Assembly: GCA_009746045.1 (NCBI GenBank)
Contig: RPFO01000132.1
Coordinates: 1,320,590 to 1,384,589 of the forward strand
Origin: Mesostigma viride
Lineage: Eukaryota; Streptophyta; Mesostigmatophyceae; Mesostigmatales; Mesostigmataceae
Length of the DNA stretch: 64,000 nucleotides
Direction of reading: 5' to 3'
Position numbers and translations under genes: made by a program
Shown: positions 1 to 10,900 of the stretch, piece by piece
Layout of the letters: each line of letters begins with the position of its first letter
Numbering within the stretch: the stretch's first letter is position 1
Notes under the pieces: generated by a model
Databases searched by the model: none
What the model was told of the DNA's origin: nothing
Seen by the model: the letters and a program-made list of their open reading frames with translations, nothing else

Positions 1-8
1 CAGCACAA

Positions 9-270
9 GTGCGCAGCGTCGAGAGGATCATACGCGAGTTAGTGGAGCAGCTGGAGCTGGAGCTGGAGCTGGAGCTGGAGCTGGAGCTGGACTGCTGGAC
101 TTCAACAGCGCCGAGGCTATTGACAGGCCAGGTGTCTTTGTGGTGTAGAATAGCGGGTCAACGTTATGAGGACTGGACAGAAAATGGAAAAGGACAATTT
201 GCGGTGCGGAGCCAGATCGCTGGAATGAATGCGAAATCGCTGGCAGCCCTACAAAGGGATTTCTTCTAGA
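9..270 (+). CDS. Short open frame with Leu-Glu repeat, unrecognised, possibly an exon
   Basis: An 86-codon frame contains an expanded CTGGAG hexanucleotide tract (about positions 49-90) that encodes alternating Leu-Glu. The preceding residues (RSVERIIRELVEQ) would continue a charged helix, so this could be the last exon of a gene entering from the left edge. No domain is recognisable, and the sequence after the repeat does not look conserved. It may equally be a non-coding microsatellite. Low confidence. Confidence 0.2.
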
Positions 271-1055
271 AAGGAAAGATTAGAAGCAATGTTTGCTGGG
301 CCACTCACACGCAAGGTGTGAGCGTGCAGATTGTTTGAAGGATATTATGCTTCGACCTTGGTGGTCGTGACTAAATGCCGGACATTCCCAGGGACAGAAA
401 TGCCGGAGCCTCTAGGAGATGAGATCGGCAACAGGGTAGCAATTTAGATTTGTCGGGATGCCTTCCTGTTTTTGTTGGCATGTGTGGTAGTAAGCCAGGA
501 CGGCAACTGGAATGCGGTTTCTGTTTGCATGGTTCAGGCAGCAAGATAGTTTTGGCATTCCTGGCTGGACTGACAAGTGTGGCGTGTGTCATGCGTGTGG
601 CATGACGAATGGTTTGGTTCATAGTCGAAGAGGACTCTCACGTAGCGTGTAGTCTCTTCGAGTCTCTCGTTAGTGGCCTTCGTGTTTCTCCCTTTCCTTG
701 GGAGCAAGGCCGGTAGCATGTCATGGAGCGCTGCCTAACTGCGGGCTCGTGAGCATGGAGTGCATCGATATTGAGACTATCAACGTGTTGTAATTGTATT
801 AACTTTCTCAATAAATTCCGCATGTGCGGCTTCATCATCAGACTGTGCAAAGTGTGTGTTGTGAAAACATTGTTCTATAGCAGGGGAGGCAAAAGCATTA
901 AGGTGGTCATCAGGCACGAGGGACAGTTCCTTGTCCTCGGCTGAGAACCCTCCTTTCGTTAATCATGGGACAGGTCCTCGCCCACCCCACCGGGCATGCA
1001 GTTAAGGCAGGCACGTCAGCTCAGCTCATTTGGGTTTTACCAAAGCTGAGCATGG
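271..1055. other. Gap with no recognised gene
   Basis: Short open frames on both strands show no domain. Near 810 there is an AATAAA-like word (caataaattcc), which would suit the 3' end of a plus-strand transcript entering from the left. Nothing else is supported. Confidence 0.4.
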
Positions 1056-2305
1056 CCAACCGCCATGGTGGCGCCGGAGATTGTGGTACGCAGACGCGAC
1101 AACCCCGCCATGCCCACTGCAGACCGGCGTCTGGCAGGGTTGCGTCCTGTCGCCGTACCTGTTTATTATTGTAGTGGATTATGTTATGCGCCAGGCACGT
1201 GCTCGCTTTGCTAGCATTGCAGGCCGTGCCCCTGGCCTAGCGATCACGAACGAGCTTGGGGAAGGGGGGCCGACTAACAAGCAGAATTTACTAGCTGACC
1301 TCATTTATGCCGACGACATCACGCTCATCGAGAAGCCGGAGTCTGCCCAACTTTGGCTGGACTGCCTGGCGCTCGAGGCTCGGGTGGTTGGTCTAGAAAT
1401 CAGCCTGCCAAAACGGAGGCCCTGGCCCTCGGCATGGCAGGGCCCCCACCCACACTCCGCCTCTTAGACGATGCCGAGGTCAACTACCCTCCTTCAGGCC
1501 GCTTCAAGCTGCTCGGCAGTTGGCTTCCCGACTGCGAGGACGACATGACGACACGGATCGGCATGGCGTGGGCGCACCTCCATGACCACCGCCGCTGGTG
1601 GAGCAACCCCGCCCTACCCCGGATCGTCAAGCGTGACCTCTTCAAGGTCGTCATTCTGACGATCCTGACCTACGGCGCCGAGACGTGGACACTGATGCAG
1701 GAGCTGGAGCAACGACTCGACGGCGCCGTCACCAAGATGCTGCGCAAGGCCCTTAACATCCCCTTTGGTTTGCACATTAGTAATGAGGATTTGTACGCTG
1801 ATTTGCCCTATGTTTCCCACATTATTAGGCACAGGCGCCTGGGCCTAGCCGGGCACCTGGCCCGCACAGATCAGGTAGATACATCAGATAGACTAGCTGG
1901 CACCAAGCCCGCCCAGCCTGGGCGATATGTCCTCACCTGGCGTGCCCCCGGCCGCGCGCGTCAGGGCCGCCACCCGTGGACTTTTCGTGATAGACTCGGC
2001 ATGGACATGTGCTACACTAGACGTGACGGGCTCACCCCCGGGCAGCCTCCTGGTTTGTCTGTAATATGGAGGCAGATGGTGCGCAAGGATAGATGGCAAG
2101 TAGTGATGAAGGAGACCACCCCCAAGCCTGTGGGGGCTCCGCGTGTGACCAAGTATGGCATTCATAGCGATTCGGGCCGCGGTGCCCACACCCCTGTAAC
2201 TAGGACCTAGATAGCTTATACCATCCATTCCATCCCATGTTCCCCTCCCACTGAGGACTTATGCTCACGTGACGCAGTCACGTGTCTATTAATTATTAAT
2301 TAATT
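1056..2305 (+). mobile_element. LINE A, 5'-truncated non-LTR retrotransposon (copy 1)
   Basis: The copy starts inside the reverse transcriptase. It reads motif B (GVWQGCVLSPYLF), motif C with the catalytic pair (LIYADD) and then, after a frameshift near 1410-1440, the thumb and C-terminal region (FKLLGSWL, LTYGAETWTL, GLAGHLARTDQV) to a stop near 2210. The 3' UTR carries a hairpin, CACGTGA-CGCAG-TCACGTG, at 2266-2284, followed by an ATTA-rich tail. The architecture resembles RTE/jockey-type LINEs; I did not assign a clade. A second, nearly identical copy lies at 34640-35905, and 3' fragments occur at 25.8, 32.1, 48.7 and 53.4 kb. The copy is dead because of truncation and frameshift. Confidence 0.85.
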
Positions 2306-2311
2306 AAACAC

Positions 2312-2865
2312 CTGGCTGGGACCACTAGGTCGGCCACTGAGCAACTGCTGTGGGTAGGTCATGACGTGTTTGCCTACCTTCTTAGGGATGTCCTTGGGGC
2401 CAGGCCAGGTCAGGATATGCCGCCCTGGCTGGCCAAGCGGCTGGGGGCCGGCCAGACCGAGGTCGGTGTCTACCTGGCTGGTGCGAGCAAGATGTCCTAC
2501 GAATGCTATCCTACGCTGTCTAGATAATCTCGTCCGAAATGCGAGGCATGCCCTGGTACAAAGATTCTAAAGACCTATGCGTGGAAAACCCTACATTCAG
2601 GGCCTGACGGAGCATCCTGGTTACCGTGCCGTCTAGCTTGGCGGCCAGCGTGTCCGTGAGCGTCCATGCCTCGGCGCCATAGGTGAGCACCGTGAGGACC
2701 AGGACCTTGAAGAGCATGCGCTTGCGGTGCTCGCCGAGGGCCTTCGAGTGCCAGTAGGTTTTGAGCGAACGATGCCAAGCCCAGGCCAGGCCGATGCGCG
2801 TGTCCACATCGTCGGCGGTGTCGGGAGCATGCTCCCCAGCAGACGTAGCATGGCTGGCTGTACAA
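2312..2865 (-). mobile_element. LINE B fragment (RT thumb and C-terminus)
   Basis: Read on the minus strand, this encodes MDTRIGLAWAW, LTYGAEAWTL and a GHLART-type end. It matches the C-terminal part of the LINE B protein at 60285-62132 more closely than LINE A. The LINE A tail at 2305 abuts it, so LINE A probably inserted beside or into this older copy. Several frame breaks are present. Confidence 0.75.
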
Positions 2866-2924
2866 GGGCTAAGCTAGCTAAGGCTATGACTGGTTGTGTC
2901 TTTAGGTATGATACGTACATTGAT

Positions 2925-3105
2925 CGTGGTGGTGCATGCAGGTGCACCTTGGTGCACGGTCCAGATAGACGTGGCAGTATACATCCTCCACCTGCACGTT
3001 GTACTAGCAGCTCAGAATGTATTAAAAACCATGTGCCCCTTCTCCGGGATATGTGTTACATATACTCCCAACGGACACATGTTCTTAATTTATAGGGCTA
3101 GCTAC
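2925..3105 (+). repeat. Repeat C, LINE-type 3' UTR fragment
   Basis: A roughly 170-bp module runs from a g/t-rich start (ggtggtgcatgcaggtgcac) through an A-rich segment (attaaaaaccat) to tactcccaacgga, which can fold into a short hairpin in other copies. Related copies lie at 34270-34440 (+), 31790-31990 (-), 40590-40760 (-) and 53488-53660 (-). The 34-kb copy is followed by a TTCAA array, which identifies this as a retroelement 3' end. Confidence 0.6.
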
Positions 3106-3511
3106 AATAGTAGTACTAGCTACGGTAGGATGCGAGTCCTGCATATTGTTGTGGAATTCCACAATGTTCCAACCCACCATTCGATGTCCCAAAGCACTTC
3201 TCAATGTACTCTGGACATCGATCCATATGCAGTTGAAGGAGTTGGTAACGCGGATAGTACGTCTCATGCCTTAATATGATCAGGTCCTCACTGCACCATG
3301 TTGGACAATGGACTGGTCACCATGCATGCGTCCAGGAATATTGTCTTACTTGTTAATGTCCATTCCATTAATCATAAGGCAGACTTGAGGGGATGCTTTT
3401 GATACGGATCTTTTGCGATGTCAAGCCTGCTCACTAATAAAGACTGTGTTTGTACTGTGTATCCCGTTGATGCCTCTCGTACACCACACTGACGCCGAGT
3501 GCAAGGTTTGG
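3106..3511. other. Gap with no recognised gene
   Basis: This is AT-richer sequence between repeat C and the last exon of the plastid-protein gene. It should contain that gene's 3' UTR on the minus strand. No domain or repeat is recognised. Confidence 0.4.
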
Positions 3512-6500
3512 TCATTTCGACTCCATCGACTGGGCAATCAGTAGAGTTTCCTTCTGTATTTCCTGCAGCTGCTTCAGGATGAACATACGCTTCGGATTGC
3601 CCTTGGACTGCTCCACGTCCTTCATCATCATGTCCACCAGCTTGAAGAAGTAAGAGTCCTTTGGGTTCACAAACCATTGTCGATTTTTGTCCTCCTGCGC
3701 TCGTGGGGCCACGCAACGGACGCATTCGTGTACGCCAACCGCGTGGAAGTGGGAACAGCAACCGATGACACAAGTGAAACTATCGATTAGCGCGGCAGGG
3801 GATAAGCAACGGACGGTGAGCACGGGGCTGAGCACGTAATATGAACAAGGGAAGGAAACCAAAGGGAGGGACATCGAGAGGGAAATGGTGCCGGCATTGT
3901 ACAGAAGGGACCGTGAAGATCAGACACTGCTGCAGACTTACGGAGGCCTTTCGTAACGCACAGCAATAGGACGTGCACATAGCTAGCTCCAAAAGCCAGG
4001 CTGGCAATGGAAAAGTTTGATAAGGTGGTTACGCAGCATTGCATAAAACGTCAGAGGTGTGAATCATGTGAACACACCCTGCAGCGCGCGTATCCCTCCA
4101 TCCCGGGACCAACTCGCACCTGCAATTACCATAAGTGGCCTGAGATCCCATGTGACTGGCCTGCTAACCAATTGAAACTGTCATTCCTTCATGAATGCGC
4201 TCCACAGGCGGGTCTCCACATCCTCCACAGCTGTAAAGAGGTGTGTCTAACAGACTCACTGCCGCCAGTAAACGATTGTCCCCTGACCCTCTGGGCAGCA
4301 CACTGATGATGGCAATTTCTCTCATATCCATGAGGCTTTCAAATCTGTCTAAATCATGTAATAAATACGTTACATTATCTGTCAAACATATTTACTATAT
4401 ATAGCTACCATACCCGGAAGGTGATGGCACAGTGGAGTACCGCGAAGGTGCTTATTGAATGATGAGCCAGAACAAACGGCTGGCTGATTCAAGTGCTGGC
4501 CGCGGATAGTGGGTGACTTTATTTTCGCACAACATCTGCAGGCGCTCCCATAGCCAACAGCTCCCACACTACCACCGCCTCCCACCGTAAACACATTTTG
4601 TGCCAGGGCTAGGCCCTGACACAACTGGTCAACCCCCCACCTCCGATACACCTCGTTCCACACCCACCCACGGACCCACCAAACACATTTTCACTAGCTC
4701 GTGCACCCATGCACCGCGTACAGCCGTACAGGTGGCACACCACCCACCCACCCACCCACCCACTAAATACATCAGTAGCGCGTAGGTTTGTGAACGTAAT
4801 CCCCACATCCACAAGTAGCTTGCCACCCACCACGTAGATCTAAAACACACATGTGTCGTGCCTTGGCCGCGCACCACATAGACCGACAAGTTACTGCAGA
4901 CAGCTGTCATGCCCTAGCCACCCGCCACATAGTTCTACCACACACACCTGCACTAGTCCCTCCCAACGCACCACGTAGACCTACAGCACACAGGTGACAG
5001 GTGGCGTTCCAACCCACCACGTAGACCTACAGCACACAGGTGACAGGTGGCGTTCCAACCCACAACGTAGACCTACAGCACACAGGTGACAGGTGGCGTT
5101 CCAACCCACCACGTAGATCTTCTGCCGCTCCTGCTCACTGGGCGCGCGCAGCAGCGCGTTCAGCAGCTGGATCTCCGGCCGTAGCGTCTTCTCCTTCTCC
5201 TGCATCGTGATGCGCAGGATGGGCTCGATGCGGGAGACCACGTCCTGGTTGCCCTCCTTGCGCGCCTGCACAGCAGGCAGCAGCAGCCAGCAGATGCAGG
5301 TGGTGGTCGGTAGCAGTAGAGAGTAGGGGCGGACATAACGCGGGCGGTGGCAGGTAGCAGTAGAGAGTAGAGGCGGACAGAACGCGGGCGGTGGCAGGTG
5401 GCAGTAGAGAGTAGAGGCGGACAGAACGCGGGCGGTGGCAGGTGGCAGTAGAGAGTAGAGGCGGACTGAACGCGGGCGGTGACAGGCCGCAGCAAGCCGG
5501 AGCCGATAGGTGGCAGCCAGCAGCGCAAGCAGATGGGCGATGGCAAGCACTCAGTGGTTTGCTGTCATGGATGCAAGCGGGGGTCAAAGGTTCCGAGACA
5601 TCAAGGAGACATGCCCATCATGGCACACATGCATCATGACCACCGCTCATCATGGCACACATGCATCATGACCACCGCCCATCATGGCATACATGCGTCA
5701 TGACCACCGCCCATCATGGCACACATGCGTCATGACCACACCCCACCATGGCATGCATGCATCATGACCACCGCTCATCAAGGCACACACATGCGTCATG
5801 ACCACACCCCATCACTCCCCATCATGGCACACATGCATCATGACCACCGTCCATCATGGCGCCATGACCACCGCCCATCATGACACGACTCAAGGGCCAC
5901 AGACGAGCGGGCAATCACAGTGCTAGTATGTGCTGGACTGGCACGGATGAGGGCACGCATGGGGGTACGCATGTGGGCGCGCACAACAAGGGCAAGAGGC
6001 ATTGACCTCCCCAGGCACACCCCTGTGAAGGGCGCGTGCTCCGTGCGTGCCTGCTTGGTGTGCCAGCGGAAGACATTCCTTTGTGGGCTGTGGGAGACGC
6101 TTGCAAACTGCCAACGTGCCTGAGAGAAGGTCATGTGCCTCTCATGTGGTCATGGGATCTGCACGCTGTCACGACCATGCATGCGACCACGCCTGTCCAA
6201 TCCTCACACAGCCTCACGCCCTCACATCACAGCAGCCAAGCACAGGGCTGCCAAAGCACAGGGCTGCCAAAGCACAGGGCTGCCAAGCACAGGGGTGCCA
6301 TGCAGCTGTTGCAGGCGAGGATTCTTGCGTCTATTCTATCACGTAGGATGTTCAGTAAGACCACCGCTGCTAACTGGATGCCATGGTGCGGACAACAGGG
6401 CAGCAACCATTGGCGCAAATTTGGGGGGCGTGGGGGTTCGGATCATGGAATTCATGTTACGCCGTTGAATGTTTCTCACATGCGTATGATTGGTCAGAAA

Positions 6501-7267
6501 TTATCGTTGCTAATCAACTGCAAAGAACAGGACAGGGTGCTGTTTTGACCCACGAGACGGACTTGGTAGGGGAAATTGGACGGATATAGAATAAGAGGTG
6601 GCATGTAAAATGGCTGGGGCATGTGGCTTCGAAGCACGTTTTCTCCACGCGTGTCTCTCTGGCTGACTCTTCTCTCCCCTCCAGGCCAAACAATACTGAG
6701 AACAGTCATGGGTGGGTTGCACGCCCGGCGACGGTACGCACAAGGAAGCTGGGTTTTCGAATAAGAACTCACCATTTCGAGGTACGTCGACGTCACAATG
6801 AAGAAATTCTCGTTAAGCTTGTCGACGTTTTCACGCGCCGCCGCCCGGACATCCTTCGCCTCCATCAACTTGGCAAGAAGCTCCGAACCTTCTATCTGCA
6901 TTGCCCGGGAATTTTCAAGTTTCTTGTCGGGTCCTGGGGCGCCAATTGAAAGAAGCCAAGCATTCAAGGGAAGGTCAGATGGTTGTAGGTTGCAAAACGT
7001 CGTGAATGGCTCGCAAGCGACTTTCTTCAAGACCAGGGTTCAATCACATGACCGTCAAGGCCAGGCCTCACCTTGACCAGCACCAAACCCTTTTCCGGTA
7101 CTGCAAACTACTAGACAACGTCTCTGGGTGCCCTTAGCTTGGACTCTGCCAATTCCACTAGGCGGCAGGCACACTTTCAACGCCGGTCGCCTTGTTGGGC
7201 AAGCAGGAACAGTGAGCAAAATTTGCCCAACATTGGCTGCACAGGAAGTCACTGTGGCAAAACTCAT
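3512..7267 (-). CDS. Predicted plastid-targeted protein of unknown function, four exons
   Basis: Proposed exons on the minus strand are 7072-7267, 6773-6933, 5110-5265 and 3512-3694. Together they give 231 codons plus a stop with all splice phases consistent (phase 1, then 0, then 0). Donors read gtgagg, gtgagt and gtgggt; acceptors end in cag. The first exon looks like a chloroplast transit peptide: Ser/Thr/Ala/Arg-rich with few acidic residues, ending near RRCLVVCSTGKGFG. The mature part is helical and charged (EGSELLAKLMEAKDVRAA, KTLRPEIQLLNALLRAP, SYFFKLVDMMMKDVEQ). I do not recognise the family; the conserved-looking segments fall exactly in exons, so the gene is likely real. The exon 3 donor could instead be 3 bp upstream in the transcript. 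Introns 2 and 3 hold minisatellites. The gene is divergent from RPAP1. Confidence 0.75.
4738..4765. repeat. CCCA tetranucleotide tract in intron 3
   Basis: Simple run of ccca units inside the third intron of the plastid-protein gene. A similar tract occurs at 37265-37305. Confidence 0.8.
4975..5112. repeat. Minisatellite of about 46 bp, three copies, at an exon edge
   Basis: The unit runs cacgtagacctacagcacac then aggtgacaggtggcgttccaaccca. The last copy runs into the 5' splice site of exon 3 (5110), so on the transcribed strand the array begins immediately after the donor. The repeat therefore contains copies of donor-like sequence (gtgggt). Confidence 0.8.
5305..5482. repeat. Minisatellite, about 42-45 bp, four copies, in intron 2
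   Basis: Unit contains gcggacagaacgcgggcggt followed by ggcaggtggcagtagagagtag. It lies about 40 bp from the exon 3 acceptor (5265). Confidence 0.8.
5610..5885. repeat. Degenerate minisatellite, about 33-35 bp, in intron 2
   Basis: Unit contains catcatggcacacatgcatc followed by atgaccaccgccc, repeated roughly eight times with small changes. Confidence 0.8.
6236..6300. repeat. Short tandem repeat in intron 2
   Basis: About four copies of a 16-bp unit (agcacagggctgccaa). Confidence 0.75.
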
Positions 7268-7987
7268 TTTGGTGGTAAAGAAAGGCCGTTTCGTCCACTT
7301 GTGTCAAGGTTTGTGTCAAGAGACAGTTGGCGCAGCAACCAGCCTCGTGCTAATGATTGAGCCAACGTTTGAAGGAGCTGCACAAATGTAGGATTACTGC
7401 TGGCTTTGCCGTGCACCCATCTCTATCGCGCTGATTAGGGCAACGGTAGATCCAACTTATCGCACCCGGTGCAAGTGAGAGGCACCTAATACCTATACAC
7501 TGCATGTTTCTGTGAGCCGAATAACCCGTGTGCCTATCCGAATAGCCCAAAGTGCCGTCCCAACAGTGAGTAATATCGCCGTAAGATGCAAGCTCTCGAA
7601 TCGCCGCGCCGGGAAGGCCTGGAAAAAGTCCGATCACACCGGTGGCAGGTGGCAGGTGGCAGTATGCCAGGTGGCAGGTGGAACGGAAGCAGGTCCAAGA
7701 GGCAGCCATTTTTTATCGTGGTAGCTCAGGGTAGCTGTGTATCCTTTAGTACAAGGCTCAGAAGCGATGCAGAAAATGAGCAGTTGAGCAGTTTGTTGCT
7801 GGGTTGGGCGATGGTTAAGGTACTGGCTAGCGGGAATGCAGCCGAATGGGCTCTCAACTCATTGCATGTCTCATTAACGCAGCATACTTTCGTCGTGCAG
7901 CTGTAATTTATGTGCTCGAAAAGTTGCACCGTCGAGAAAAAAGAAGCCCCTTTTAATTTCTAATTCATGCGTTGTTAGCATCTAAGC
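7268..7987. promoter_or_regulatory. Divergent intergenic region shared by two host genes
   Basis: These 720 bp separate the start codon of the plastid-protein gene (minus) from the start codon of RPAP1 (plus). They must hold both 5' UTRs and promoters. A short aggtggc repeat lies at about 7625-7690. No convincing TATA box was found. Regulatory function is inferred from position only. Confidence 0.5.
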
Positions 7988-10900
7988 ATGCAAAGAGCGA
8001 GGCTTGCGTCGACCGAGGAAGAGCTTTTGCAGCTTCAAAGTCAGTTTCTTTCTGGGAAGGACACGCCAGCTGCCACGTTATTGCATCACAAAGCTCCTGC
8101 AGGTAATGAGCAACACTCTGCGGTGATGTATGCTGGTAACTCAAGAAAGCCAACCGTGTCCCCGTGCTGACGACATGTGCTGCTTCATACTGCATATGTC
8201 CGTTTGCTGCCTCTTGTGCATAGGAAAAGCTGCTGTGCCGACTCCTACAAGGGATCCGCGGCCGCCTTTGGACTCGGGCAAGGCGCCTTCCGCCACAAAT
8301 GCTGGCAAAGAAACGCCTGCAGCTAACGCGGCACTAGACAGTCGCAAGCCTGGGCTCATCGACAACCCTCTTATTGGAGAGATTGTTGAGAAGTCGCCGC
8401 AAGCGGCGGATGTGCCGATCGTCGCCCCCGTCGCGGAAGTGTCGATTGCGTTCCCTGTGGCACAGCATCGCTCCATCTCGAAGGTGAGAGGCGCTTGAGC
8501 ACTACCCGAGTGCCAAACACCAAGCTCTTGGGTCGGTCTGAAAAGTGTGCGCTTCCTGTACTGTGCACATTCTCACGGTGCGGCAGCTGTTTCTTCTATG
8601 CTGTTTATTCTGTGCCTGTCACGGCCTGGCCTGAGATACAGTCATGCATGACCCATACAAATGTCTCGGGGGCTGCGTCTCGTTATTCACGGATAACAAG
8701 CAATCGCACTGTTCGCTGCCTATCCCTCGCAAGCCCCCGCTCGTGTCTCCCCGCGCCGTTGTTGGGTGTGGCAGACACCGCCGCCGCATGTACGGGACCG
8801 CATGCACACCCTGGAATGAATGCACCGCTTGCATCTGTCACAGTTGGCGAACTGTCGTCTCCCTTGCGTGGTTGAAACACTGATCGGGGTGGTGCGCCTG
8901 GACCCAGAGAGGGCAGCTTGTGTTCCTCCGGGGTTGTTACTCTGGCAGTCCTTTGCTTTGAGGGCTCCCAGACGCAGGCTGTCTGTAAGGATATTAATAG
9001 ATTATGAATAAATTAGTATATGGTTGCATCCCCCGGGCGGGTGGGTCACACGGGACACGGGCCAGTGGCCCACACAAGTCCCACACAAGCCAGGAGACTT
9101 TGCTTAAAGGCAGGAGGCGGAAGGAAGCCAGAAGACTTGTCGTCTCACGCAAGTCTCCTGGCTTTCTTAGGACGTGCCACGTGGCAGGCATGTGCGTTAA
9201 CCACAAGATTCCGGGCACCCCGCTGGCCACTGTGAGCATGCAACGTGCCCGGTGCCACCAATTAGGCGTAGCATGGCTGGCAGGCACGCAACGACCCATC
9301 TGCCTGATCTCCTGGGACATGTGGCGTGCACCTGCTTCCCTGCAGCTTGAGTGGTTCAACCGTCCTGCACCCCCTGCTGCGTGCGGTGGAACCGTGCTGA
9401 CTGCTGATCCCCCTGCTGCGTGCTGATTGCGGCCGGCGATTGGTGCTTGGATCTGACACTTCTTGCAGTTCAAGCAGCGCAGGCAGCAGGAGGCGGCGGA
9501 GGCAGCGGATGCAGGGGGGCGTGAAACAGTGCGGCAAGGGGCGATGTGCGAACCAGCAAATCACCTACCAACGTTGGACATCCGAGCGGGTGCTATGGGT
9601 GATGGCAATGCGACCCCCCTGATGGGCGACTCAGGTGTGTTTCCTTGCCGTCCACCGTCGGTGCGGGATGTGGTTGGGATGCCTGCCCCGCGCGTGGTGG
9701 CGAGGGATGTGGTGCCACCCAGGCCACAAGTGGATGTTGCCGGCATGCTGGCGGATCATGAGGTTGCCGACATGCTGGCGGATCCTGCGCCCTCCCTGCC
9801 CACTTCAACGCCCGAGAGCCAGATGGCGGACATCCACGCATCCAACCTGGCCGCAGTGTGCGCGATGACCCGCGAGGAGGTGGAGGGGGAGCTGGAGGAC
9901 TTGCGGGCGCGGTTCCCCCCATCGGCGCTCGAGATGTTGCGGCAGCGCGGAGCACGAAAGCTGGGCGTGGAAACAGTCCCTCTGCTTGCCCAACCTGGCA
10001 CGCTTCCAGGCCAAACAGGGAGGGGCGCACAACTTGTCGAACCAGCGCGGGCCACAACACCTGACCAACCTGGCGCAAAAGCGGTCCAATCGGCGGTGGG
10101 TATGGCCAACGCAAACGGTGTGCCTGCCCGCGCGGCGTCTACAGTCGATGCAACTCACGGCAAGGCGTCGCTGGGTGCTGGCGGACCAGAAAGGGATGGC
10201 CAAGCGGGGGATGCGGCGGTCGCTAACTCTGGCGCTGGCTCCCAAGCGCAGGAGGCCGGGAACCCTTTCTGGCGGCTGGCAGCAGGGGAGGCCAGCGGAC
10301 AGGCGACGTGGGATGGGGTGGCGGGGTTGCCCGAGGGCACGGGCAACCGGTGGCCTGTGCATGATGCCAGCAGTGGTCCTGGCAGCGTATGCAGTGCCGG
10401 TGCTGAAGCTGCTGCGCTGCCCCCGCATCCGCCCCCTTCATCTCCGACCACGCTCCCTGCAACACAGGCGGGGGATGGCCAGGTGGCGGGCGCGCAGGTG
10501 GCTGTCCCTCCAGGTGGCACTGCGGTCAAGGGAGGATCAGTGGCGGGCGTTGCAGGAAGATGTCCAGAGGCGGGCGCTGCAGCCGCCCCGAGTGAGGTGG
10601 TCAGGGGATGGGACCCGGCGCGCATCCGCTTCAACATGCAAGGGTGGCCGATGCGGGTGTTCGCGGAGGAGGATGAGGGGGATGGGGAGGGGGCAGATGC
10701 CAGCACTGCGACGGCCTTGCCCGCCCCCACCAGCGTGGTGGAGCGGGACCCGCTGCGTGCCGGCACCGCCAGCGAGGAGCTCGGGTACAGCTGGCGCGAG
10801 CTGGTGGCGCTCGCGCGCAGCACGGTGGGTGGCGAGTCATGTAGTGTTCAGAGTATGGTGTATGTGTGTGTAGCTGTATAGGGAGTGTACTGTTATATTT

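Noticed and set aside
4981-5587. Minus-strand frames of 128-189 codons rich in CHRPRS repeats
   Set aside because: They read through exon 3 into intronic minisatellites; only 5110-5265 looks conserved.
9593-10823. Long minus-strand frames opposite RPAP1 exon 3
   Set aside because: High GC removes stops on the opposite strand; the plus strand carries the RPAP1 motifs.
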